From Carthagonibacter sp032251515 (GTDB lineage: Bacteria; Gemmatimonadota; Gemmatimonadetes; Palauibacterales; Palauibacteraceae), in NCBI GenBank assembly GCA_032251515.1, contig JAVVDU010000002.1:62001-126000 (forward strand): a DNA stretch of 64,000 nucleotides, written 5' to 3'. The position numbers and the translations under genes are program-made. Position 1 is the first letter of the stretch. Every line of letters begins with the position of its first letter. The notes below the pieces were generated by a model that had not been told where the DNA came from, did no database searches, and saw only the letters and a program-made list of their open reading frames with translations. Shown one piece after another: positions 1 through 7,954 of the stretch.

Positions 1-51
1 CACGAGACCCATGCCCGTGACGACGACGCGCGTGCGTCCGGCCGGATCCAT
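1..51 (-). CDS. fabF: beta-ketoacyl-ACP synthase II, N-terminus only (cut by window edge)
   Basis: Only the first 17 codons are in the window. They read from an ATG into RTRVVVTGMGLV, the typical opening of FabF/KAS II, the enzyme that condenses malonyl-ACP with acyl-ACP during fatty acid elongation. The start lies 25 bp downstream of the acpP stop on the same strand, matching the very common acpP-fabF order. The identity rests on this short motif plus context; the catalytic Cys-His-His region is outside the window. Confidence 0.75.
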   Translation of the reverse strand, partial: MDPAGRTRVVVTGMGLV

Positions 52-76
52 GTCGAAAGCCCTCCCCGCCGGGGCG

Positions 77-313
77 TCAGCCCTGCTTCTGCTCCAGGTA
101 GCGGATCGCGTCGCCCACCGACTGCATCTTCTCAGCGTCCTCGTCGGGGATCTCGATCGAGAAGGCTTCCTCGAACGCCATCACCAGCTCGACGGTGTCC
201 AGCGAGTCGGCACCCAGGTCCTCGACGAACGAGGCGTCGTCCGTGACCTTCTCCAGCTCCACGCCGAGCTCGTTCGCGATGATCTCCTTGACCTTCGCCG
301 CCGTATCGGACAT
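77..313 (-). CDS. acpP: acyl carrier protein
   Basis: This 78-aa acidic protein is the carrier to which growing fatty acyl chains are attached in the cytoplasm. The DSLD motif is present and Ser37 is the expected 4'-phosphopantetheine site, inside EDLGADSLDTVELVMAFEE. Length and acidic helices are normal for AcpP. It sits between fabG and fabF in a fatty-acid synthesis operon, 80 bp downstream of fabG, and is probably co-transcribed with them. Confidence 0.97.
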   Translation of the reverse strand: MSDTAAKVKEIIANELGVELEKVTDDASFVEDLGADSLDTVELVMAFEEAFSIEIPDEDAEKMQSVGDAIRYLEQKQG

Positions 314-393
314 GTCCGTGTCCCCTCTTCCGAATGATGGAATGCCGGCGCCGCCGCCGCGTCGCCGGAAGAATTCGGGCCCGTGGGCCCGGG

Positions 394-1134
394 TCAGCCG
401 TGCATCACCATCCCGCCGTCCACCACGATCACCTGCCCGGTCATGTACGCGGCCGCCGGGCCGGCGAGAAACCTCACGACCCCGGCGACGTCCCCGGGGC
501 GCCCGAAGCGTCCGAGTGGAATCCTCTCCCGCATGCGCTCGCGGACGTCGTCGCCCAGGGACGCCGTCATGTCCGTCTCGACGAACCCGGGCGCCACCAC
601 GTTGACGAGCACGCCGCGCGACGCCAGCTCCTGGGCCACGGACTTCGAGAGGCCGACGAGGCCGGCCTTCGATGCCGCATAGTTGGACTGGCCCGCGTTC
701 CCCGTCAAGCCTACGACGCTGGCGACGTTCACGATCCGGCCCGAGCGCCGCTTCATCATGCCGCGGGCCACCGCCCGCATCATCTGGAAGGCGCCGCGGA
801 GGTTGGTCGCGAGCACCTCGTCCCAGTCCTCGTCCCGCAGCCGCAGCAGGATGTTGTCCCGCGTCACGCCGGCGTTGTTCACCAGGATGTCGACGGGCCC
901 GAGCCGCTCCTCGACCCGCGCCACGAGGTCCGTACAGGCCTCCGGGGCCGAGACGTCGCAGGCGAACCCGGCCGCTCCCCCGTCGAGACCACCGGCCGCC
1001 CGTTCCGCGCGGCTCGCGTCCCGCGCCACGCAGGCGACCCTGGCGCCGGCTTCCGCGAGCGCCTCGGCCACGGCGAGGCCGATGCCCCGCGACGCCCCGG
1101 TCACGATCGCCACCTTTCCGGCGAGCTCAGACAT
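394..1134 (-). CDS. fabG: 3-oxoacyl-ACP reductase (short-chain dehydrogenase)
   Basis: FabG reduces 3-ketoacyl-ACP to 3-hydroxyacyl-ACP with NADPH in the elongation cycle. The 246-aa Rossmann protein has the cofactor motif TGASRGIG (residues 12-19), the NNAG motif near 86-89, and the catalytic Ser139, Tyr152 and Lys156 (YAASK). Length is standard. Its start overlaps the end of fabD by 8 bp, so the two are probably translationally coupled, and acpP follows. SDR paralogues are common, but position between fabD and acpP makes FabG by far the best reading. Confidence 0.96.
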   Translation of the reverse strand: MSELAGKVAIVTGASRGIGLAVAEALAEAGARVACVARDASRAERAAGGLDGGAAGFACDVSAPEACTDLVARVEERLGPVDILVNNAGVTRDNILLRLRDEDWDEVLATNLRGAFQMMRAVARGMMKRRSGRIVNVASVVGLTGNAGQSNYAASKAGLVGLSKSVAQELASRGVLVNVVAPGFVETDMTASLGDDVRERMRERIPLGRFGRPGDVAGVVRFLAGPAAAYMTGQVIVVDGGMVMHG

Positions 1135-2065
1135 CCAGTGCCTCCTCCAGGACCGCGATCTCCTCGACGTCGCCCGCGGCGTGCGCGGGCAGCGACCTGT
1201 CCATCCGCCGCAGCAGACCCGCCAGGACCCGACCGGGACCGAGCTCCAGCCAGGCGCCCGGAGATTCGTCCCGCATCGCCGCGACCGACTCCACCCAGCG
1301 CACGGGCGACGTCAGCTGCCGCACGAGCTGCTCGCGAATCTCGCGCCCGGTGCGGACCGGACGCGCCGATGCGTTGGCGACGACCGGAAACGCCGGATCG
1401 ACGACCTCGACGTCGGCCAGGGCCGCCTGGAGGCCCTCCCGCGCCCTGGCCATGAGGGGCGAATGGAACGCCCCGCTGACGTTGAGGCGTACGGCGCGCC
1501 TCGCGCCGGCCGCGAGCGCCTCCTCGCGTGCGGCCTCGACGGCCGCCACGTCCCCGCTCACCACCACCTGGTCCGGCGCGTTGAAGTTGGCCGGGACGAC
1601 GACGCCCGCCGGTCCGGACGCCGCCTCGCACACGGCCGTCACCTCCGCGACGGACAGACCGAGCAGCGCGGCCATCGTCCCCGGCCGCTCCTCGCCGGCG
1701 CGGGCCATCAGCTCGCCACGCCGCCGCACCAGGCGCAGCGCATCCTCGAACCGGAGCGCGCCGGCGGCGAGACAGGCGGAGAACTCGCCGAGCGAGTGTC
1801 CGGCCCCCACCACCACCGCGTCCCGGATACCGTCTGGGAGGCTCGTCCAGGTGGCCCACGAATGGAGCAGGATCGCCGGCTGCGCGTTCTCGGTGCGGGT
1901 GAGCGTCTCCTCGGGACCCTCGAAACAGAACCGGGAGAGTGGAACGCCCAGGATCTCGTCCGCGCGCGCGTAGAGCTCGCGCACGGCCGCATCCGCGTCG
2001 GCCAGGTCGCGTCCCATGCCCACGGCCTGGGACCCCTGGCCGGGCATCATCAGGGCGATGCGCAT
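1127..2065 (-). CDS. fabD: malonyl-CoA:ACP transacylase
   Basis: FabD moves malonyl from CoA to ACP to supply the chain-extender. The 312-aa sequence starts with the PGQGSQ motif, has the nucleophile Ser91 in GHSLGEFSA, and the partner His201 in GAFHSPLM, all diagnostic of the family. It is followed with overlap by fabG and preceded by rpmF and a YceD-like gene. plsX and fabH, which usually lie between rpmF and fabD, are absent here: only 70 bp separate rpmF from fabD. Confidence 0.96.
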   Translation of the reverse strand: MRIALMMPGQGSQAVGMGRDLADADAAVRELYARADEILGVPLSRFCFEGPEETLTRTENAQPAILLHSWATWTSLPDGIRDAVVVGAGHSLGEFSACLAAGALRFEDALRLVRRRGELMARAGEERPGTMAALLGLSVAEVTAVCEAASGPAGVVVPANFNAPDQVVVSGDVAAVEAAREEALAAGARRAVRLNVSGAFHSPLMARAREGLQAALADVEVVDPAFPVVANASARPVRTGREIREQLVRQLTSPVRWVESVAAMRDESPGAWLELGPGRVLAGLLRRMDRSLPAHAAGDVEEIAVLEEALDV

Positions 2066-2135
2066 CGGGGGATCTCTCCTTCCCGCGTCGAGCCGGGCAG
2101 ATCGGGAGACGTGGCTCCCGTCGTACCCGGCCCGC

Positions 2136-2318
2136 TCAGAAGGACTCGACCCGGACGACTTCCCGGTCGCCGTAGTGCCCGCAGTTCGGGCACACCCTGT
2201 GCGGACGGCGCGGGTCTCCGCACCGCGGGCAGGCCTGGTGCGCCACGGCCGGCGCCGCGTGGTGTCCGCGGCGCTTCCGCTTGCGCTGTTTCGAGGTCCG
2301 TCTCTTGGGTACCGCCAT
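2136..2318 (-). CDS. rpmF: 50S ribosomal protein L32
   Basis: This 60-aa basic protein begins MAVPKRRTSKQRKRKRRG, the classic L32 opening, and carries two CxxC pairs (CPRCG and CPNCG) that form a zinc ribbon. It is a component of the large ribosomal subunit. It lies 17 bp downstream of the YceD/DUF177 gene, a pairing conserved across most bacteria, at the head of the fatty-acid genes. Confidence 0.97.
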   Translation of the reverse strand: MAVPKRRTSKQRKRKRRGHHAAPAVAHQACPRCGDPRRPHRVCPNCGHYGDREVVRVESF

Positions 2319-2335
2319 GTGTTCCTTCCCCGGTT

Positions 2336-2914
2336 CTATCCTGCTTCGTCAGCTTCCGTCCCGTCGTCTCCACCGGCCACGGGACTCGAGGTCCCGGCCT
2401 CCCGTCGCAGCGCGTCCCACCGCGGATCCGGCTCGTCCGCCACGCACCCGCAGTCCCGCTCGTTCCGGTCCGTCCCGCAGCGCGGACAGAGGCCGCGGCA
2501 CTCAGGCCGGCACAGCGGATACGTCGGCAGCGCCAGCAGGATCTCCTCCCGCAGGGCCGGCGCCAGATCGACCTCGTCGGCCTCCGGGTCGAGGGCGTAC
2601 AGCGCCTCCTCCTCGTCGGCCACCGAGATGTCGGGATCGAACCGGAGCTCGAGCTCCAGCGCGAACTCCCTTTCGACATCCGCCAGGCACCGGCGGCACC
2701 GCAGCACCGCCGTCGCCTCGACGCCCACCTGCACCGCGACGCCGTCCCCGCCCGCCGGCGCCGCCCGCAGGGCGATCGCCACGGGATCCGCCAGGCGCGG
2801 GGCATCGGCCGCATCGCCCTCCGGGACGAGACCGGACACGCGACCCGACCACTCCACGCCGCCCCGCGCGATCCGCTCGCGCGACAGCAGCCCCGGTGGA
2901 AAGCCTTGATTCAT
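2336..2914 (-). CDS. YceD/DUF177 family protein linked to rpmF
   Basis: This is an acidic 192-aa protein with the arrangement of the YceD (DUF177) family: a CRRC pair near the middle and a C-terminal Cys cluster around CRPECRGLCPRCG, likely metal binding. The family is implicated in 23S rRNA or ribosome maturation but has no established enzymatic role. I chose the ATG giving MNQGFPPGLL; the open frame runs on upstream into ndk but has no family-like sequence there. It is followed immediately by rpmF, the usual partner. Confidence 0.85.
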   Translation of the reverse strand: MNQGFPPGLLSRERIARGGVEWSGRVSGLVPEGDAADAPRLADPVAIALRAAPAGGDGVAVQVGVEATAVLRCRRCLADVEREFALELELRFDPDISVADEEEALYALDPEADEVDLAPALREEILLALPTYPLCRPECRGLCPRCGTDRNERDCGCVADEPDPRWDALRREAGTSSPVAGGDDGTEADEAG

Positions 2915-2955
2915 AGCCTTATCTGCGGCTTCTGTCAATCGGGTCGGCGCCGCGC

Positions 2956-3375
2956 TCAGATCCGGTCCGTGCCCGCGAAGAAGAAGGCCGCCTCGCTCGC
3001 CGCGTTCTCGGGCGAGTCGGAGGCATGGATCGCGTTCCGCTCCTTGCTCTCCGCATACAGTGCCCGGATCGTACCCGGCTCCGCCTCGGCCGGATCGGTC
3101 GCTCCGATGACCGCGCGCAGGCGCGTCACCGCATCCTCGCGCCGCAGCAGCACGGGCATGCACGCTCCCGACGTCATGAACTCGACCAGCGAGCCGAAGA
3201 ACGGCCGCTCGCGGTGCACCGCGTAGAAGGCCTCCGCCTCATCCCGCCGCAGGCGGATCACCCGCGCCGCCCGGATGCGGAACCCCTCCTCCTCGAGCCG
3301 CGCCAGTATCCGTCCCGCCTTGCCGCTGCCGAACGCATCCGGCTTGATGATCGCCAGGGTCTCGGTCGTCGCCAT
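2956..3375 (-). CDS. ndk: nucleoside diphosphate kinase
   Basis: Ndk transfers the gamma-phosphate of ATP to nucleoside diphosphates through a phosphohistidine. The 139-aa protein starts with the expected IIKPDAF motif and has the active-site His117 in RNAIHASDS, plus the typical FFFAG end. Length is normal for the family. It starts 15 bp after the sucD stop, so it is likely co-transcribed with succinyl-CoA synthetase, which itself makes a nucleoside triphosphate. This pairing is functionally sensible and not unusual. Confidence 0.97.
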   Translation of the reverse strand: MATTETLAIIKPDAFGSGKAGRILARLEEEGFRIRAARVIRLRRDEAEAFYAVHRERPFFGSLVEFMTSGACMPVLLRREDAVTRLRAVIGATDPAEAEPGTIRALYAESKERNAIHASDSPENAASEAAFFFAGTDRI

Positions 3376-3390
3376 CCGTGCTTCCTTTCC

Positions 3391-4260
3391 TCAGAGCCGG
3401 TCCCGCACGAGGCGCACGAAGTCGGCCGGCAGCTCCGCCACCGCGATGCCGCACTCGCGGAATGCCTTCATCTTCTCGTCCGCCGTACCCTCGGAGCCGG
3501 AGATGATCGCCCCCGCGTGCCCCATGCGCCGGCCCGGCGGCGCCGTCCGCCCGGCGATGAACCCCACGACCGGCTTCGTCATCCGGTCTCGCACGAACTC
3601 GGCCGCCGTCTGCTCGTCCGTGCCGCCGATCTCGCCGATCATGCACACGGCTCGCGTATCCGGATCCTCCTCGAACGCCGCCAGGCAATCGACGAAGTCC
3701 GTCCCGATCAGCGGGTCGCCGCCGATCCCGACGCACGTCGTCTGGCCGATGCCCGCCCGGGTCAGCTGGAACACCACTTCGTAGGTCAGGGTGCCCGAGC
3801 GGCTGACCACCCCCACCGGCCCCGGCGTCACGATCTGGCCCGGCAGGATGCCCACCTTGCAGGCGCCCGGCGTGATGAGCCCGGGACAGTTCGGCCCGAT
3901 GAGCCGGCTTCCCGTCTCCTCGACCCGGGGAAGGACGCGCATCATGTCCTTCACCGGGACGCCCTCCGTGATGCACACGATCAAGCCGATACCGGCGTCG
4001 GCCGCCTCGAGGATCGCGTCGGCCGCGAAGGCGGCCGGCACGTAGATGACGCTCGTGTTCGCACCGCACTCGGTGACGGCCTGCTCGACCGTGTCGAACA
4101 CCGGTACGGCGTCATCGAACGTCTGCCCGCCCTTCCCGGGGGTCACGCCCGCCACGACCCGCGTGCCGTACTCCATCATCTGGCGGGCGTGGAAGGAGCC
4201 GTCGCGCCCGGTGATCCCCTGCACGACGAGTCGCGTGGAACCGTCTATGAAGATGCTCAT
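3391..4260 (-). CDS. sucD: succinyl-CoA synthetase, alpha subunit
   Basis: The alpha subunit binds CoA and carries the phosphohistidine in the reversible conversion of succinyl-CoA to succinate with NTP formation in the TCA cycle. The 289-aa protein has the CoA-binding N-terminal Rossmann domain (GITGRDGSFH near 15-24), the IGPNCPG motif near 121-127, and the active-site His248 in GHAGAI. It follows sucC by 44 bp, the normal beta-alpha order. Confidence 0.98.
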   Translation of the reverse strand: MSIFIDGSTRLVVQGITGRDGSFHARQMMEYGTRVVAGVTPGKGGQTFDDAVPVFDTVEQAVTECGANTSVIYVPAAFAADAILEAADAGIGLIVCITEGVPVKDMMRVLPRVEETGSRLIGPNCPGLITPGACKVGILPGQIVTPGPVGVVSRSGTLTYEVVFQLTRAGIGQTTCVGIGGDPLIGTDFVDCLAAFEEDPDTRAVCMIGEIGGTDEQTAAEFVRDRMTKPVVGFIAGRTAPPGRRMGHAGAIISGSEGTADEKMKAFRECGIAVAELPADFVRLVRDRL

Positions 4261-4304
4261 GCCCGTATCGTCTCCCTTGCTGGCCCGGCGGCGCGCGTGC
4301 CCGC

Positions 4305-5441
4305 TCAGGCGGACGCCGCGAGCTCCACCGCCCGCTTCACCACTTCGTCCATGTCGGTCATCGCCGCGAACCCGTGTTCCTGCAGGATCTCCACGGCCTC
4401 CTCTTCGTTCGTCCCGGTCAGCCGGATCGCGATGGGCACGGCGATGTCGATGCGGCCCGTCGCCTCCACGATGCCCCGCGCCACGTCATCGCAGCGCGTG
4501 ATCCCGCCGAAGATGTTGAACAGGATCGCCTTCACGCTCGGGTCGGCCGTGATGATCTCGAGCGCCGTCACGACCTTGTCCGGGTTCGATGATCCCCCGA
4601 TGTCGAGGAAGTTGGCCGGCTCGCCCCCGTAGTGCTTCACCATGTCCATGGTCGCCATCGCCAGGCCCGCCCCGTTCACGCAGCACCCCACGCGGCCGTC
4701 CAGCTTGATGTAGCTGAGGCCCGCGTCGCGCGCCGTGGTCTCGGCCTGCGGCTCCGCCGACGTGTCGCGCATCGCGGCGATGTCGGGATTCCGGAACAGG
4801 CCGTTGTCGTCGATGTTCATCTTCGCGTCGATCGCCAGGACCTTGCCTTCCGGCGTCGTGATCAGAGGGTTGATCTCCGCGAGCGTGGCGTCCGAGTCCT
4901 GGTACGCCTCGTACAGCTGGCCGAGGATGCGGGCCGCCTGGCGGACCAGCTTGACGTCATCGTACAGGGCCCACGCCAGCGACATGGCCTGGTGCGGCAG
5001 CAGCCCGTAGCGCGGGTCGATCCGCAGCTTCCGGATCGCGTCCGGCCGCGTCGCCGCGACCTCCTCGATGTCGACGCCCCCCTCCGACGACACCATGAAC
5101 ACGGAGCTCCCCGAGGCGCGGTCCATCACGATTCCCGCGTACGCCTCGCTCGCGATGTCCTCGGCCGGGGTGACGAGCACCTTGCGCACCGGCAGGCCCT
5201 TGATCGTGAGCCCGAGGATCGCCTCCGCCTTCACCCGCGCGTCGGCCGCGTCGTCGGCGAGCTTCACGCCGCCCGCCTTGCCCCGTCCGCCCGCGTGCAC
5301 CTGCGCCTTGACCACCACGCGCCCCCCGAGCTCGCGGGCGATCGCTTCGGCCTCGTCCGGCGTGTTCGCGACCTTGCCCGGCGGCACGGGGATGCCGTGC
5401 GCGCGCAGGATCTCCTTCGCCTGGTATTCGTGAATGTTCAT
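4305..5441 (-). CDS. sucC: succinyl-CoA synthetase, beta subunit (ADP-forming type)
   Basis: SucC is the ATP-grasp subunit that binds nucleotide and succinate. The 378-aa protein opens MNIHEYQAKEILRAHG, typical of the family, and shows the grasp-domain KAQVHAGGRGKAGGVKLA stretch, the metal site near LAEINPL, and the C-terminal CoA-ligase-like domain with GCCVNGAGLAMATMD and FNIFGGITRCD. The start was set at this ATG because it gives the canonical N-terminus; the frame is open for another 70 codons upstream without homologous sequence. Confidence 0.97.
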   Translation of the reverse strand: MNIHEYQAKEILRAHGIPVPPGKVANTPDEAEAIARELGGRVVVKAQVHAGGRGKAGGVKLADDAADARVKAEAILGLTIKGLPVRKVLVTPAEDIASEAYAGIVMDRASGSSVFMVSSEGGVDIEEVAATRPDAIRKLRIDPRYGLLPHQAMSLAWALYDDVKLVRQAARILGQLYEAYQDSDATLAEINPLITTPEGKVLAIDAKMNIDDNGLFRNPDIAAMRDTSAEPQAETTARDAGLSYIKLDGRVGCCVNGAGLAMATMDMVKHYGGEPANFLDIGGSSNPDKVVTALEIITADPSVKAILFNIFGGITRCDDVARGIVEATGRIDIAVPIAIRLTGTNEEEAVEILQEHGFAAMTDMDEVVKRAVELAASA

Positions 5442-5481
5442 CGTCGCCTTCGTCGCCTGTCGCGTTTCCTTCCCGAGCCCC

Positions 5482-6435
5482 TCAGGGTCCGGGTACGATC
5501 TCCGTACCGGCCGCGCCCCGCAGGGCGTCCGGCCCTGCGTCCAGCGCCGCGATGATCGCCCGCTCGCCGCCGTCCTCCACGAAGTGCAGCGCGGCCTCCA
5601 CCTTGGGCCGCATGCTTCCCGCCCCGAGCTCGGAACCCGCGAGCAGGGCACGGGCCTCGCCGGCCGTCAGCCGCGCGAGCCGCCGGGCCGCGTCGGTCCC
5701 CCATCCCCGGTACACCCCGTCCACGTCGGTGAGGATGAGCAACGTGCCGGCGTCGATCTCCCGGCCGAGCAGGGCCGCCGCGCGGTCCTTGTCGACCACC
5801 GCGTCGATCCCCTCCAGGCCCAGCTCCGGGTCGCGGTACACCGGGATGCCTCCCCCGCCGGCCGCGATCACGATGTCGCCGCGGGCCACCAGCTCGCGCA
5901 CCATGTCCGCTTCGACGATCCCGGTCGGGATGGGGCTCGGGACCCGGCGCCGGAGATTCCCGCGCGGGTCCATCTCGATCCGCACCCCGGCGGCGCGCAG
6001 AGCCTCGGCGGCTCCGGGGTCCACTCCGCGCCCGATGAACTTGGTCGGTTCGTGGAGCGACGGATCGTCCGGGTCGGCGCACGCCTGCGTGATGAGCGTC
6101 ACCACGCGGCGCGGGCTGCCGGCCCGCGTCAGCGCGTTCTGCAGCGACTGCTGGATCATGTAGCCGATCCAACCGGCCGTGGCCGCGACGAGCACGCCGA
6201 GCGGCAGCTGCTCCACCGCGTCCCGGGCCGTCTCGTTGCGGAGCAGCTCGTCCCCGACCTGCGGCCCGTTGCCGTGCACGACGGCGATCTGCCAGTCGTC
6301 GCACGCCAGCGCGACGATCGAGGCGAGGCTCTCGCGCGTGTGCCGGAACTGGTTCGTGACGGAAGCGGACTCGCCCGATGGGGACAGGGCGTTCCCCCCG
6401 ATCGCCACGACCACGGACTTCCGCATGGGGCTCAC
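5482..6435 (-). CDS. arcC: carbamate kinase-like amino-acid kinase
   Basis: This 317-aa protein has the carbamate kinase signatures in order: VVVAIGGNAL near the start, HGNGPQVG, EPTKFIG, PSPIPTGIV, AAGGGGIPV, VDKDRAA, and GSMRPKVEAA near the end. The family makes ATP from carbamoyl phosphate or runs in reverse. A GTG start preceded by TGAGG fits best; an ATG three codons in is the alternative. No arginine deiminase, ornithine carbamoyltransferase or purine-degradation gene is nearby, so its pathway is unclear. It lies between a sugar-phosphate mutase and sucC in a tight operon. Confidence 0.88.
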   Translation of the reverse strand: MSPMRKSVVVAIGGNALSPSGESASVTNQFRHTRESLASIVALACDDWQIAVVHGNGPQVGDELLRNETARDAVEQLPLGVLVAATAGWIGYMIQQSLQNALTRAGSPRRVVTLITQACADPDDPSLHEPTKFIGRGVDPGAAEALRAAGVRIEMDPRGNLRRRVPSPIPTGIVEADMVRELVARGDIVIAAGGGGIPVYRDPELGLEGIDAVVDKDRAAALLGREIDAGTLLILTDVDGVYRGWGTDAARRLARLTAGEARALLAGSELGAGSMRPKVEAALHFVEDGGERAIIAALDAGPDALRGAAGTEIVPGP

Positions 6436-6442
6436 GCGGACC

Positions 6443-7825
6443 TCACGCGGGAAGGTCCGGCAGGCGCACCCCTTCGTCCGCCAGCCACCCGGCCACCTCG
6501 GCGTGGATCCGCCGCAGCGCCTCCGTCGAGTCGGCTTCGAAGCGGCAGACCACGACCGGCTGCGTGTTGCTGGCCCGGATCAGCGCCCAGCCGTCGTCGA
6601 ACAGCACCCGGGCCCCGTCGATGTCGATGACCTCGTATCTCGCGCCGAAGTGCTCCACGGCGCGGCGCACGACGCCGAACTTCCGCTCCTCCGGGCAGTC
6701 GACGCGGAGCTCCGGCGTCGAGGGATACGCCGGGATCTCCGCCGCGAGCTCGGAGAGCGGGCGGCCGGCGCGCGCCACGAGCTCCGCCAAGCGGGCCGCA
6801 TCGTAGATCGCGTCATCCACGCCGAACCATCTGTCCGCCAAGCAGATGTGGCCACTCATCTCACCTGCTACGGGAGATCCGCCGGCCCGCATCCGTTCCT
6901 TGATCAGGGAGTGACCCGTCTTCCACATCACCGGTACCCCTCCGGCGCGCTCGATCATCTCCGGCAGGGCCTTGGAGCACTTCACGTCGAACACGACCTC
7001 CGCCCCCGGGTGCGAAACCAGGATGTCGAGCGCGTAGAGAAGCAGCAGGTGGTCGCCCCGCACGATGCGGCCGGTCTCGTCCACCGCCCCGATGCGGTCG
7101 GCATCGCCGTCGAGGCCGATGCCGAGCGCCGCGCCTTCCCGACGCACCGCGGCGATCAGGTCCACGAGGTTCGCGTCCACCGTGGGGTCCGGGTGATGGT
7201 TGGGAAACGTCCCATCGGAGTCGCAGTACAGCGGGACGACCTCGATTCCGGCCTCCTCGAGCGCCCGCACGGCGATCACGCTTCCCGTCCCGTTCCCGCA
7301 GTCGAGAACGACCTTGAGCGGTCCGGGCATGGCGATGGCATCCCGCACGGCCGCCACGTAGCGGTCCAGGATCTCCACCCGTTCCGTGGCGCCGGAGCCC
7401 TCGGTCCACTCCTCGGCCTCGATGTCTCGCCGGAGGTCCTGGATGGCCTCGCCGTACAGCGGCGCGCCGGCGACGGTCATCTTGATCCCGTTGTACTCGG
7501 GCGGGTTGTGCGAGCCGGTGATCTGGATGCCGCCCTGCGCCCCGAGCTCGCGCGTGGCGAAGTACAGGACGGGCGTCGGCACGGTGTCGAGGAGGCGCAC
7601 GTCGACGCCGGAGGCATTCAGTCCGGCGCACAGCGCCGCCGCCAGCTCCGGCGAGCTGGGCCGGTTGTCGTGCCCGACGGCCACGACGGGCGTCGCGGCA
7701 TCTCCGCGCGAGTGGAGTCGTGTGGCGTACGCCCGGCCCACGGCGCGGGCGATGTCCGCCGAGAGGTCGTCGCCCACGATGCCGCGGATGTCGTATTCCC
7801 GGAAGATCGTCCTGGACAGTCTCAT
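6443..7825 (-). CDS. phosphomannomutase/phosphoglucomutase
   Basis: This alpha-D-phosphohexomutase interconverts hexose 6- and 1-phosphates for cell-surface sugar synthesis. The 460-aa protein begins near FREYDIRG and has the phosphoserine Ser105 in TGSHNPPEYNG, the metal loop DGDADR, the sugar-binding GEMSGH loop, and the phosphate-binding RASNTQP loop near the C-terminus. This is the complete four-domain layout. Whether glucose or mannose is preferred cannot be read from the sequence. The chosen ATG has GAGG just upstream; an earlier in-frame start five codons upstream is possible. Confidence 0.93.
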   Translation of the reverse strand: MRLSRTIFREYDIRGIVGDDLSADIARAVGRAYATRLHSRGDAATPVVAVGHDNRPSSPELAAALCAGLNASGVDVRLLDTVPTPVLYFATRELGAQGGIQITGSHNPPEYNGIKMTVAGAPLYGEAIQDLRRDIEAEEWTEGSGATERVEILDRYVAAVRDAIAMPGPLKVVLDCGNGTGSVIAVRALEEAGIEVVPLYCDSDGTFPNHHPDPTVDANLVDLIAAVRREGAALGIGLDGDADRIGAVDETGRIVRGDHLLLLYALDILVSHPGAEVVFDVKCSKALPEMIERAGGVPVMWKTGHSLIKERMRAGGSPVAGEMSGHICLADRWFGVDDAIYDAARLAELVARAGRPLSELAAEIPAYPSTPELRVDCPEERKFGVVRRAVEHFGARYEVIDIDGARVLFDDGWALIRASNTQPVVVCRFEADSTEALRRIHAEVAGWLADEGVRLPDLPA

Positions 7826-7954
7826 CTCAACCTCGTACACGGGGCCGCGGCGAACCTCCCCGCCGCCCGGCCCGCACGCGCGGGACGAGGCGGCATGGAG
7901 CGACGCGGCGGTGCGGTTCCGGTGCCTCTGCGTCTCCCGTGGGCGCCGTGCGGT

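Noticed and set aside
683..3226. An 847-codon plus-strand open frame opposite fabG, fabD, rpmF and ndk
   Set aside because: Same antisense composition and no recognisable domain; the opposite strand carries unmistakable genes.
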